Shown: in pieces, positions 21,401-32,422 of the stretch
Layout: each line of letters begins with the position of its first letter
Numbering within the stretch: position 1 is the stretch's first letter
Assembly: GCA_020466095.1 (NCBI GenBank)
Contig: CM035807.1
Span: 64,418,561-64,482,560, forward strand
Length of the DNA stretch: 64,000 nucleotides
Origin: Chlorops oryzae
Taxonomy: Eukaryota; Arthropoda; Insecta; Diptera; Chloropidae
Direction of reading: 5' to 3'
Program-made: the position numbers and the translations under genes
Notes under the pieces: model-generated
Seen by the model: the letters and a program-made list of their open reading frames with translations, nothing else
Told to the model about the DNA's origin: nothing
Databases searched by the model: none

Positions 21401-22085
21401 AAAAACCACAGCGCGAGCTATTTTCGACAATTTTGTCCTGATTTACGGACCAATGAAAACTGTTATCACAGACATGGGAACAGAATTCAGGAATAAGGTT
21501 TTGGAAGAACTATATGCGTTGTTAAAGATAAAGTCTGTCACATCAACCCCGTACCACCATCAAACGCTAGGTGCGATTGAAAGGAGTCACAGAACCCTAA
21601 ACGAGTACCTACGATCATATGTTTCCACCGACAAATCCGACTGGGACGAATGGATAAAATATTTCACGTATTGCTACAATACAACACCGTCCAGCTCCCA
21701 CGGATATTGTCCCTTTGAGTTAGTATTCGGTAAAATTCCAAATGACTTTGATTTTGTTAAAGACAGCACTATCGATCCACTATATAACATAGATTCAATA
21801 GCAAAAGAAACGAAATTCCGACTCCAAACGGCAAATGCAAGAGCTCATGAACTTTTAAGGCATAACAAACTTAAACAGAAAAATTTTTATGATGCTAAAA
21901 CTGTCGACCGAACACTCAGAATTGGTGATCTGGTTTACGTAGACAACCCAGCAGGTCACAAATTGGACAACCTATTTAAGGGTCCATTTAAAATTGTAAA
22001 CATAGAAAAAAATAATAATTATACCATCGAAGTAAGTAAAAATAAAAATATTAAAGTCCATAAGGATAGACTTAGATTAAGCTAG
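18366..22085 (+). pseudogene. pol: Gypsy-1 Pol (protease, RT, RNase H, integrase) with one nonsense codon and one frameshift
   Basis: Expressed by -1 frameshift from Gag. Domains in order: aspartic protease DTGA (18539-18550) with IIGLDF; RT with VIDYRQINKK, FPLPRVDD and the active site YMDD (19778-19789); RNase H with FCITTDASKLACGAVL (about 20210); integrase HHCC (21100-21205), then LIDTVGPLP, ITDMGTEF and AIERSH as the D,D,E catalytic region; and a C-terminal KGPFKI segment. A TAA at 20156-20158 sits in frame where gypsy-3 has a Lys codon. An A14 run near 21207-21220 shifts the frame before the integrase core. Otherwise complete; the end at 22085 is natural. Confidence 0.92.
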
Positions 22086-22323
22086 AATAACTCTTCATAT
22101 ATGTATATATATAAACACAAAATTTTTTTTTAACCGGATGACGATCCAAATGAAATAATAAATACTTACAAAAATATAGCTATAGAATATTTTCTTTTAA
22201 TAAACATAGACACATTTATATATATCAAATAAATAAAATAATGATAAAAAAAATTATATATGTAAAAAAAAAAAATTTTTTTTTGATCCTGTCATCCATT
22301 AACTGTATAACAGGATCATTTTC

Positions 22324-22334
22324 AAGGGGGAAGG
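22324..22334 (+). other. Gypsy-1 polypurine tract
   Basis: AAGGGGGAAGG directly before the TGTAGC start of the 3' LTR; the expected primer for plus-strand DNA synthesis. Gypsy-3 has AGAGGGAAGG in the same position. 22086-22323 between pol and this tract is AT-rich and otherwise featureless. Confidence 0.85.
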
Positions 22335-22475
22335 TGTAGCGCACTTATTATTACTTCATTGCCGACAGGCACATTTTTATTCCATTATTATTTCTACCCC
22401 GCGATAAATGCCTTCTAAGCATTCAGTGATCTTTGCATTTTCACATGCATTCCATGGAGCTCATTTATCGGCCAC
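22335..22475 (+). repeat. Gypsy-1 3' LTR, truncated to 141 bp
   Basis: Matches the first 141 bp of the 5' LTR and stops at CGGCCAC, where the BEL LTR resumes with GGCTAC. The last ~251 bp of the LTR and the expected 4-6-bp target duplication are absent. Short similarity between CGGCCAC and CGGCTAC at the junction suggests a microhomology deletion. Confidence 0.88.
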
Positions 22476-22496
22476 GGCTACGTCGAAAAACGGACA
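22476..22496 (-). repeat. Last 21 bp of the split BEL/Pao 5' LTR
   Basis: GGCTACGTCGAAAAACGGAC plus A, identical to the outer end of the BEL 3' LTR (to 10116). It is followed by AATAT (22497-22501), the right target duplication of the BEL insertion. Confidence 0.9.
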
Positions 22497-22679
22497 AATA
22501 TAAAAAAGGAGTCCCAAAATCTACATTAATTTTTGGGGAAACTAATATGTTTTAAGTAAACACAAAAATATGCTTGCATACTTTTGGGATCAACCTTTAA
22601 ACGCGAAAATCTCCGTTAACTGAGCCAATCCCAATAAATCGATATCACTATTGTATTCAGCGCATTTTACTTAGTATTT

Positions 22680-23417
22680 CTAGATATCAACGCGGTCTGT
22701 CGGTTTTTGAACTAGCACAGTGTTATTAATGAGAATGCGTCGGTTTTCGTATCTATCTTGTAGGTTTTGCCGTGCTTGCTCAAAACCTTCATTCGTCAAT
22801 GGGGATTTTTGTACAATTTCCTTTGCCTCACCACAGGTTTTTTGCAGGAGATGAAATAGCTTTTCTACTGGACTGAGCTTCGAATTGCGGATATAAACAG
22901 CGGTAAAAAGGTCTCGAAATGAGGGCCATTTATTGTAATCGACCTGAAACACCTCTGTGTCGCAGGGAGGCAGGCGGATGTTGCACCGGCTTACTTCGTC
23001 AAAATGTACATTAGTGGATGAATGGGCCACTGAGAGATGAGCACTAGATTCACTGATCTTCGAATGACATCGCAAATAAGTTTTATAAGCATTGTTATAC
23101 TTTGCCTTTACCATTTCGATCTCCTCCGAAGGTTGATTTTGCAGTGCAATGAGACATGAATTATAAGAACCCTTAACATCAGACCACAACGACCTAATTT
23201 CTTCCTTTTGAATTTCGAGTGAAAAAACAGTGTGATCGTGAGAGGAAATTTCGCTGAAGCTGACTTCAAAGTCAATAAGCATATCATTGGCCCTAATCAA
23301 TGATTCTACGACCGACATGATTGGGTCAAAGATAGAGAGTACGTTCTTCTCGTTCATGTACAACCGAGTACGAGTGCTGAGAAGTAAAGTGTACAAACTT
23401 CGTTCGATTTGTAGCAC
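22680..23417 (-). pseudogene. Gag fragment of a second BEL/Pao element (DUF1759 region, 245 codons open)
   Basis: The N-terminal half is helical, with a long charged stretch ([19 protein letters not shown]). The C-terminal half has the BEL Gag signature [18 protein letters not shown] (about residues 162-179), [10 protein letters not shown] (about 182-191) and [15 protein letters not shown] (about 217-231). The reading stops soon after the last motif, short of any zinc knuckle or protease, so only an N-terminal Gag piece remains. It differs from the BEL Gag at 10302-12098, which lacks this domain. No LTR for it could be identified on either side. Confidence 0.8.
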
Positions 23418-26400
23418 TCTTTAATTTAGATTATTTTAAAATGTAGTAGACCACGACGAGAAAAAATACTTTTGCCTTAGCGATTGGGCACTGTGGTGTA
23501 AGTTAAATGATTTTAGATAGAGAGACACCGCAATGAATGCAATAATTAGAAATGGCGAAATGTCATTTGAGCACCAAAAGGTTGTAAATTGATTATTTTA
23601 CTGGTTGAGAACCCTTTGGTGGTATTGCATTTAAATGGCAATAGTACTTCGATAGGTATCCAGCGTCACCGAGATGAAATTCAAAATTCGTAACAATTAT
23701 TTAGATCTACTAGCGTTTGTCGATATATTAGGAAGGATATAATTCCTCGTTATTGTTTTTGCTTTTAATGGATAAATTTCAAATTTTCCAATCTCGGATG
23801 CTTTAGTATGATTAAAACAACGCGGAAGGTTACTCTTCATAGGCAAGAGGTTGAGTGCGGCTGTTATATGTTCGCCTGGTAGCTATACGCAATGACGTAA
23901 CAGCAGCATGCACAAGTATAAGTGACTTAAAAACAGCGTGTTCTAATGTCTGCTACCGAGTTATAAAGTGAGGTTATGTAAAAAACGCGCCTTTCTACTT
24001 TTCGATATTTACCTTTCTTGGAGGTAAGGCTCATGCATTTTCCAATTATAATAAATCACGCACCTGATTTTCCAATTATTACCAATAAAGTGTATTTCCT
24101 GCTGGATTGAAGTATCTCTCCAACTCTGTGCGACTCGTGGCACTGGTGTATTTCCAACGCGATATCCGGTAGATTCCAGTAGCCGACGAAAGAATCGCCA
24201 AAAACGTGGCACACGTCACTTCAAGCAAAAAATTATAAAATGGATTCAATGAAACTGGGTCGAGCCGTAAATCCGGCTCGAAAAACCAATGTTCGAGGAA
24301 GGACGTGGAAAGAGAGAAAAAAAGGTTTTCGTTAAGACCTTTTTTAACATGGAGGCCACAACGGCAATATTTTGCTTGTCTACTTACACGATGGCTTTTA
24401 TTTGCTGGGCGCAACTGTATATATGTAAAAAGCTGAATATAGTGGATTCGAGTTTCTTTAATATTCCAACAACTCGAAGGATTTACAAATGGAACGGTAC
24501 AAATGGTGGGCCTCGCTGCCACTGTCGACGGTTCCAATCAAAATATAAATGAATCTTAACAAAAGGTTAAGGAAAAACGTGTTCGAAAAGATTATTAATT
24601 GTTCCGAGCGAACTTTAACCGCTTGTTTCTACTGTTCAAGAAAGAGTATTTGCAACTCGCAAAAACGCAATTCGGTAGACTCGAAATTAACTGATTGTTA
24701 GCGGAAAAAGCTAGAAAACTGCCCGAAAAACAGTCGCTTGCGAATGATTATCGAGTGCAATTTATGGGCCGTCCCCAGTGAGTGGCTATGGATGTTTACA
24801 CTGGAATTTGTTTGCTCAAGCATTGAAATTTAAGTTCTGGCGTAAAAGTTAAGTTCTGGCGTAAACAATCTTCTATTTAAAAAAAATATAGGAAGCGCGA
24901 CGGGTTGAACATGGTACAAGCTGAAAATACACAATCCGTGTTTGGAAGAGGGCCTAGAGTTGGAGTCGTAGAAGAAAGGACACAGTAGCGTAATGACAAA
25001 ATTATTTGACTCAAAATGTGTTCAAAAATAACTTTTCCTTTTATTTCAATGCAGTGAATACTTTCGATGCGCCACTTATATTAGTTTAAGGAAATATGTT
25101 CCAATGAGTTGAAAAAAAAATTTTCTCTATATCATTCAATGAATTTTACTGAAACATTTTTCACTATCTCTATTACTAACGGGCTGTTCATATATTAAGT
25201 CAGCATGTTTTTGACCATTTTAGATTCCCCCTTTCATTATCACCAATCGTCATTTTCCACAATTTTCCACGTCTTAAAAATTCTGGAGAAAGCTATGAAT
25301 CTAGAAATGGAGACCTCTTGAATCGAAAAACTGGTCCTAATAAAGTGTTTTGGAACAACGTTTGATGTGCAAGTTTTTAGGTACCCTGTAACGATTTCAT
25401 TCTAATATTTATACTAACTTTGACTCAGGCAAATTAAAAATATCGACGTTCTGTCGCAAAGCTCTCCTACGGGACAGTTTTACCATTGTCCTCTTCATCT
25501 TCGCTCGAAATAAGCAATAACAAGGCTTCGTTGATCATATTTTCTTTATTTAATTCTCTTGTAAACAATCACTTTTGAAAACATATGTTAATTTTTTCAG
25601 AATGCCGGTAAGAGCGTTGCCATATTTTCTTACAAGCAGTCGTCGTCGCTACGAACCACATACATAATATCGATTTATGAACGAAGCGACGACGACGACG
25701 ACTTCGACTCAGAGTCGACGGCGACGTATGCGGCGACTACTGTAATAGGCCTGAATGTTTCTTAACTTTCAAAAGTTCAAAATTTCGTATAGCCGACTTT
25801 CCTGAATATAACATAAGTTCAGTGGATGTCCAATAAATGAATCTTATATGTTATTGCACGCCTAGTTCGTCGAATCGAAATCATTGATTGACGACTGTTC
25901 ACGCGAAATGCATCCCTGGCGAGGCGAACCTGAGGAGCCAGTCTGACACTACTTTTTTTCTAGATTTAGCTGTCAAAAATAGGAAATGAGGGCTTTTTGC
26001 GCTCTCTTTGCTTCCGCCGGTTCGATCGAATACACGCGTTCGCTCTTCATCGTCAATTAGTTTTTTCATATTTAACCGCTGTATAGTATACACGAGATTC
26101 CATTGAATTATATCGAATCTTTTCTTATTGTAATCTTCAAGTGTGAAGTTTTCTTTTTTTATATAAATTGTTCAACCAGAATTTTAATCCGAACATATTC
26201 GGCAACATAAAGAATCTATGTAAATGTAAGATCCTGAGAAAGATTTAAAATATAAATTCTACGGTACGATACAACCACCCGCAAATTCTCTGGCTTTGGA
26301 CCCGTATTGTTGTCGTGAGTATCCACAGGTTACGGTCTGAGGGAATTCAGCTAATTCCCCTTCTTTTCTTCTATCCGCAAACATTCGCCTCGATCGCGGC

Positions 26401-26647
26401 CCAAACAACGACTGTTTTTTCGACATCAACTTTTTTTGAATAGCTTAACTTGTACAACTCTGCTTTAGAACTGCAAAACTAATCCAAAAATTATTTTTCT
26501 ATTATTAAATACGTTAATATGTTGAGAGTTAACTGTAAAAAGGAAAAAGTTCAAAATATCAAATTGATGGAGATAATGCCGTGAAAATCGTAGCGGGCGG
26601 CATATGGCACGTTTAGCATCTACATATGTATATATAATATATATATA
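23418..26647. other. 3.2 kb without a recognised feature
   Basis: AT-rich noncoding sequence with short ORFs on both strands, the longest 152 codons on the minus strand at 24079-24537; none resembles a family I know. A CGACGA-rich stretch lies at about 25620-25745. The part next to the BEL Gag fragment could include that element's leader or LTR, but no primer site or repeat supports this. A TA-rich run (26620-26647) precedes the mariner insertion. Confidence 0.6.
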
Positions 26648-27812
26648 TTAGGTGTAGTAAAAAGAAATCCATTATTTTTCCAATAGATGGCGTTATTTAT
26701 CTGCATCTCGCGTTGTATAGCAAAGAGCAAATTCGCTACATTTTACAGTTTTTCTTCGATAAGGGAGAAAACGCAAGCCAGGCGGCTGAAAATGTGAATA
26801 GCGTTTATGGACCTGATACTGTAACAGCCAATCATGCGCAATTTTGGTTTCATCGATTCCGTTCCGGTAACTTCGATGTCAAGGATGCACCACGCACTGG
26901 AAGGCCAATTGTCGAAAATTTCGATAAAATCATGGAAATTATCGAGTCCGACCGTCATGTTAGCACTGTTTCGATTGCAAAAGAGCTAAAGATTGCACAA
27001 AAAACCGTTTGGAACCATTTGAATAAGGCTGGATACACAAAGAAGCTCGATGTATGGGTGCCACACGAGTAAACGCAAAAAAACCTCATAGACCGAATTT
27101 CCATCTGCGAATCGCTGCTGAACCGCAACAAAATCGACCCATTTCTGAAGCGGTTGGTGACTGGTGATGAAAAGTGGGTCACTTACGACAACGTCAAGCG
27201 AAAACGGTCGTGGTCGAAACACGGTGAACCGGCGGAAACGGTGGCCAAGCCAGGATTGACGGCCAGGAAGGTTTTGCTGTGTGTTTGGTGGGATTGGCAG
27301 GGAATTATCTACTATGAGCTGCTCCCATACGGCAAAACTCTTAACTCGGAACTCTACTGTCAACAATTTGACCGTCTGAAGGAAGCAATCGCCCATAAGC
27401 GGCCAGCTTTGGCCAATAGGAGAGGAATTGTGTTCCATCAGGACAACGCCAGGCCACACACATCGATAGTGACTCGCCAGAAGCTCCGGGAGTTTGGTTG
27501 GGAGGTTCTTCTGCATCCACCTTATAGTCCGGACCTGGCACCAAGTGATTACCATCTGTTCCTGTCCATGGCGAACAATTTGGTTGGTGAAACATTCGCT
27601 TCAAGAGAGGTTTCTGAAATTCGACTGTCTCAATTTTTTGCTAATAGGAACGAGGGCTTCTATGAGAGAGGCATAATGAAATTACCTTTAAAATGGCAAC
27701 AAGTTATCGAACAAAACGGCGCATATTTGACCTAAATCGGGTCATTCTAACTATCTTAAATAAAGCCCTCAATTTAATGCAAAAATAATGGATTTCTTTT
27801 TACTACACCTAA
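26648..27812 (+). mobile_element. mariner copy 2 (1165 bp, same family as 8289-9576)
   Basis: Same terminal repeats TTAGGTGTAGTAAAAAG, with TA duplications at 26646-26647 and 27813-27814. It is collinear with the intact copy except for one 123-bp deletion near the 5' end and scattered substitutions. The ends look mobilisable in trans by the intact transposase. Confidence 0.95.
26713..27735 (+). pseudogene. mariner transposase, dead: start deleted and one nonsense codon
   Basis: The 123-bp deletion removes the start codon region and the first residues up to SKEQIRY. An in-frame TAA at 27070-27072 replaces the Leu codon in the WVPHEL motif of the intact copy. Both halves are in the same frame. 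The catalytic aspartates are all still present: GDEKW, HQDNARPH and YSPDLAPSD. No ATG lies upstream in frame after the deletion. Confidence 0.93.
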
Positions 27813-28083
27813 TATAAATTTTCAGCAATTTACGCACACTATGGTGCTTCTTCTTTTGGGATTCTGATTCTTATTTTTTTTATACTTTTGTTACGACTAT
27901 CGGTTTCATTGACGTATTGTTTCGAAAGAATGTAAATTGTCACGCAGCAAAAAATTGGAAATATAAAAACCCCCCGTCTGAAAATCCTGGCTACGTGCCT
28001 GTCTCCTACACCCGAAATTCAAATGGGACTTGAACGAAAGGCACTTATTCTTCCTTTGCAGCCTTAAACATCTTTCCAAAAAA

Positions 28084-28414
28084 TGTCCTTGATCGGTCCA
28101 TTTTTAAGGGTAGCTCCAGTACTAGGGTCTGTCACAAAAATCCCAAAACTGCCTTAAAATCGGACTTTTTCGAAATATTTTAATGAAACTTAAATTTTGA
28201 GCGTATATTTAAGCCTCCGATTATAGTTCAACAAAAATTGGAAAAGTGGGCGTGTCAAAGGGGCATTATTTCATAAAGAAATCTATAAAAAGTCGGTATA
28301 TGGGGCCTCTAATGGTCTTAAACACCTCTTGATATTCAAAATTATCTGAACATATGTGTCTGTGTCGCGTATTCTATTGTCAGGCTCGCCTGACTATAAC
28401 ACCTTTACTTGTTT
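28084..28414 (+). mobile_element. DINE-1/mini-me-like fragment (3' part)
   Basis: Shares CTCCAGTACTAGGGTCTGT with the DINE-like sequence at 60702-60999, contains an AGTGGGCGTGTC-type motif, and ends GACTATAACACCTTTACTTGTTTT, the family's 3' end. The 5' part with the GTCY tract is missing. The flanking sequence 27815-28083 and 28415-28684 shows nothing else recognisable. Confidence 0.75.
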
Positions 28415-28684
28415 TAATATAACACTAGTTTACAGAATTTAAGACTTTTGCAAAGACGAAATGATGGTTTTTAGACTAAATTGGGGTCGCTGATCACGAA
28501 AATTACATCCGTTTTTTTTCCAAAGAATAGTTTTTGAGATATACGCAAAAAACGTGTTTTTTGGTTTTTTTACGAGATTTTGCCAAAGAACTTCAGAACT
28601 GTTCGTCTAAATAAAATTAAATTTCATCAGTATGAAACAGAAAACTTTTTCCTTTGCAACGATATATCACTTGTTGCAATCGGT

Positions 28685-30197
28685 TCAGAGCATGTTCCTA
28701 AGAAAGTCAGTTTTGCTTTCAAGTTTAACTTGAAACAACATCCAGCTGGTTTAACCACTAAAGAATTTAATTCTTTATCGTAGAAAGGTGATTTAATCAA
28801 CATTTTACAGCATAAAAAGGTATAGAATTCAAAGGGCATTTTCTTTTATTTTTTTTATTTTCCTTTAAACAAATATAAAAAAAAAAAAATATATATATAT
28901 AATTTTTTTTTTATAGAAATTTTTCTTGTTCAGCAGTGTCTCCAATCCGACCCTTTCGCCTTTTTTTTTAAATATATATATTTTTTTAAACTTATTTGCA
29001 ACCCTGATTCAAACGTAAGAATAAATAAATAATAGAAAAAGAAAGAAACGGAAATCAAGGGAGATAAGACTTCCAGTTTTTCCTTTTCCCAGTCCTTTTC
29101 CTTTTTTGTGTATATTTTTTTTTTCCTTTGTTCTCCTTCTCGTCAATGATCTTCCCGCTAGAACCATTAAATAGCTTTTAGTCTTCCCGCTAGAACCATT
29201 TAATAGTTTTTAGTCTTCCCGCTAGAACCGCGAAATAGTTTTGATCTTCCCGCCAAAAACGCGAAATAGCTGATCCAGCTCTACTCGGGTCTATTTTCTG
29301 TTTCTCTCCCGTATAAAAATAAGGTCAATTGCATGTATGATGCATTATAAAATAAACCAAAAGAAACAACAACAAAAAAATATAGGAATCACAAACATAT
29401 ATGTGTATTTATGTATGGTAAAAATTATTCCTTTTTAAATAAAAGCAAAACAAACAAAAAAATTTACCAACTTAAATTAATGGTTTTTATATCCTAAAAA
29501 TGAATCGAAAAATAATGTGGTAATTACTAAAATACTGGTTTTCCAATAGGGATTACGGGTGTCTCATAGACGAACATGGACAGACAAACGACATTCTGAT
29601 TAACGGACGCAAATTCCGAAATAAGGGGAGTACGCTCAAAATTTAAATTGGAGCATAGCGTACTCACAGGACTGGGTACCGCAGTAATGTACCCAATGGG
29701 TGGGCTGCTCCTGACTCCGGACCGTGACATTAGGAGGAGTGTTAGATGGGTGGGCCTTTTCTAAATGGGATAGCAGGATGAATGGACGAATGAATGAGGA
29801 TGGTATGGGTGTGAGTGCTTGGTGAATGATCTAATGTATGTGGTTGTTTTAAGAGGATTAGGGTGTGCGTGCGAAAGATGGACCGTTTAGGTTTTTTTTT
29901 TTGCATCCCCACTCTGCTCTCGCTGTTTTTATTTATTTTCTTTGAAATTTAATTCCGTTCCCTCGCACTATCCTAAAACTCTTATTTTTCTCTCTCTCTT
30001 CTCCTCTCCTTCTTATTAGTTTTTTTCTTCCTTCTCTCTTGAACCCTATTCATTACGGCACACTAAAATTGTCTAACTGACTGGGGAAGTAATGCGGATG
30101 GCAAAGACCCACGACAACGGCGAGCTAGCTAGGGCCGAAAGCCACTGTGCCGAACCGCCAAATGCAAAAACTTAAATTACCAGCCCAGAAGGTTACA
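28685..30197 (+). repeat. Gypsy-2 5' LTR (~1.5 kb; outer edge uncertain)
   Basis: Collinear with the 3' copy from TCAGAGCATGTTC (28685/40264) to AGAAGGTTACA (30197/46061). The right edge is fixed by the primer site. The left edge is where the two copies stop matching; a TATA-like CTATATAAG just upstream of the 3' copy (40255) but absent here suggests that this LTR is truncated at its 5' end. Contains poly-T and A-rich tracts. Confidence 0.75.
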
Positions 30198-30198
30198 C

Positions 30199-30216
30199 TG
30201 GCGCCCAACGTTTTAA
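30199..30216 (+). other. Gypsy-2 primer binding site (tRNA-Lys type)
   Basis: TGGCGCCCAACGTTTTAA starts 2 bp after the LTR. TGGCGCCCAACG is the well-known complement of a tRNA-Lys 3' end, used by gypsy, Osvaldo and lentiviruses. Confidence 0.85.
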
Positions 30217-30343
30217 AACCTATCATTTCTTTATATTTTTTTTATTTTTTTTTTTTTTAAAAAGAAAAAAAAAATATTTCAAATTTTCAACCTACCATTT
30301 TTACGTTTCCTCACTATCCCCAAATTTTCCATATATTCCTTTT

Positions 30344-31407
30344 TATACCCAGCGTAAGCGGGGTATATTAGTTTTGTGCAAATCTTGTAACAGGGAGAAT
30401 TAAGCTCCGGAGATATAGAAAAATATATATAGAAATGATCAGGATCAAAAACTGAATCGATTTAGACATGTCCGTCTGTCCGTCCGTCCGTCCGTCCGTC
30501 CGTCCGTCTGTCCGTCTGTCCGTCCGTCCGTGGTCGGATCTCCTCCGAAACGGCTGGACCAATCAAGTCGAAATTTGGCACACAGGTATATCGGGATCCG
30601 AGTATGATCCTAAGTAAAAATGGGAGACATCCGCCCACTGCCACGCCCACAAATGAATATAATGTGTTTTCAGTAAAATGCTTGTAACTTGCGAACCACT
30701 CAACACATTCCATTGATATTTGGTGTACTGGTAAACTACAAAAAGGGACATAGCCTGGAAAAAAATGGACGCCGCCCTCCGTGAGCTACGCCCACAAATA
30801 AGCCCAAAAATAAGGGCTTATCGTAACTTGTGAAGTAAAAGGCGTAGAAGCTTAAAATTCGCAACATAGGTTCACCAAGGCGAATGAAAGGTGTAGGGAA
30901 ATAATTTATGTTGCCCTCCCACTGCCACGCCCACAAATAGAGAATTTTCATAACTTCCGAAGTAAAAGGCGTAGAAGCTTCAAATTCGCAACATAGGTTC
31001 ACCAAGGCGAATGAAAGGTGTAACAAAAAATTTTTTGTGGCCCGCCCACTGCCACGCCCACAAATGAAGATTTTTCGTATCTTCCGAAGTAAAAGGCGTA
31101 GAAGCTTCAAATTCGCAACATAGGTTCATCAAGGCGAGTGAAAGGTGTAGGAAAAAATTTTATGTGGCCCGCCCACTGCCACGCTTACAAATGAAGATTT
31201 TTCGTAACTTCCGAAGTAAAAGGCGTAGAAGCTTCAAATTTGCAACATAGGTTCACCAAGCCGAATGAAAGGTGTAGGGAAATAATTTATGTTGCCCTCC
31301 CACTGCCACGCCCACAAATAGAGAAGCAAAACATAGTGCGCTCATAATGTCGGGACGCTGGGTATTTCAAAGTCGGGCTTGACCGACTTTAGCTTTCTTA
31401 CTTGTTT
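30344..31407 (+). mobile_element. DINE-1-like element in the gypsy-2 leader
   Basis: Starts TATACCCAGCGTAAGCGGGG (hairpin start typical of DINE-1), has the core GATCAGGATCAAAAACTGAA, a GTCY tract CCGTCTGTCCGTCC (about 30470-30530), a GCCACGCCCAC-rich body, and ends CGACTTTAGCTTTCTTACTTG. The order and motifs match the DINE-1/INE-1 family of Drosophila closely. It differs in sequence from the 3706-7721 copies. No target duplication, as expected for Helitron-type insertion. Confidence 0.9.
30805..31330 (+). repeat. 127-bp tandem repeat inside the DINE-1-like element, ~4 units
   Basis: The motif GGCGTAGAAGCTT recurs at 30841, 30968, 31095 and 31222, exactly 127 bp apart. Each unit contains GCAACATAGGTTCA and CCACTGCCACGC. 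The last unit is followed by a partial one. Units are over 90% alike by eye. Confidence 0.9.
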
Positions 31408-32422
31408 ATTTTTATTTTTCATTATTTACTTTCATTTAAAAATTTTTTTTTACGTAAAAATTTCCCTTAAAATCCTTGAAATAAAATTATGTTTCATTTT
31501 TAGTTTTTTTAAATTTCAATTCTTTTTCCTTTCTCTTAGTTTTCATAATTTTTTTTCGTTACCTTGTTCGTTTTTTTTTTTTTTTTCTTTTTATGAGTCG
31601 GATGCACAAAATACCACGTAGGGAAATTTTTTGTTGGGGGTGGGTTTGGTTCCTATGGGTTCATTGCAGCAAGTTCTAAGAAGTAAATGCTAGAAACTTT
31701 TGTGCAATGAATCCTAGAACCAGAAAAATGAATTGTGTTTTTTTTGTATGTTAAGTGGCAAGGGGGCTTTGACGGCAGGGCACCGTTCCGGAGTCAAATT
31801 GCTTCTTGTCACCTATTTACATAGGGGGAATAGGGGAATTTTAAGTAAGCATATGCTACGCAAGCGTGCGGTTTCGTGGCTAAGGTTGAGGCATATGTCG
31901 GAAAGAATCTCAAGGGGGAATGGCGAAGGCAGCCCATGCACGAATGTAAAACGTGTATTGTGAGTCGTCGGCATATAATTACCAGTTAGGAAAGGGGGCG
32001 TAGTGACTCGAACATGACATACGGACCAAGAGACACCTGAGAAACCTAGAAGGAAAATCTGAAATAATCAGAAAAAAAGGCCAAGAAACTGAAACATTGT
32101 TTTAAAAATTTCTGTAATTTTTTATTGAATGCAAAATGTATCCTGAATTTAAAATAAAATCTTAAGTTAGTAACATCACTTAAAATTAAAAAAAAAAAAA
32201 TAATAATAATAATAAAGACAAAAGAAAAACTTATTTAATCTTGAACTAAAATATAGAAGCTTGAATTAAAAATTTCATTTAAAAATATTTTTGGATTGGA
32301 AAATATTAGTAAAAAACAAACAAACAAACAAAAAAAAAATTATTATCACAAAAATACCTTGATTTGAAATAATCTAAAGACCAAAATACAAAATTAGTAT
32401 ACACTCACATATTGTAATACAC
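31408..32422 (+). other. Rest of the gypsy-2 leader; no gene recognised
   Basis: T-rich then A-rich low-complexity sequence. The 80-codon ORF at 31379-31621 is Phe/Ser-rich translation of a poly-T tract. A second short ORF at 31733-31963 has no recognisable motif. Confidence 0.6.

Larger units (their letters stand above)
13445..22475 (+). mobile_element. Gypsy-1: 412/mdg1-like Ty3/gypsy retrotransposon
   Basis: 5' LTR (13445-13836), TGGCGA primer site, ~2.9-kb leader, a small ORF, gag, pol in the -1 frame, a polypurine tract, and a 3' LTR truncated after 141 bp. The integrase, RT and the RG-rich Gag without a zinc knuckle fit the 412/mdg1 lineage. Coding damage is limited to one pol nonsense codon and one poly-A frameshift, so the copy is fairly young. 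There is no env. Confidence 0.9.
9679..22496 (-). mobile_element. BEL/Pao retrotransposon, internally deleted, with a gypsy element nested in its 5' LTR
   Basis: Two LTRs of exactly 438 bp (9679-10116; 13028-13444 plus 22476-22496) flank a gag-like ORF on the minus strand. The whole is flanked by 5-bp duplications AATAT (9674-9678 and 22497-22501), the usual BEL/Pao duplication size. The LTR begins TGTCCG and ends ATTAACA on the minus strand. Most of pol (most of RT, plus RNase H and integrase) is missing. The 9-kb gypsy-1 sits between LTR bases 417 and 418. Confidence 0.9.

Noticed and set aside
24079..24537. 152-codon minus-strand ORF
   Set aside because: No domain or repeat context supports coding; Cys and Trp content and composition look random.
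31379..31621. Phe/Ser-rich 80-codon ORF
   Set aside because: It is translation of a poly-T rich leader.
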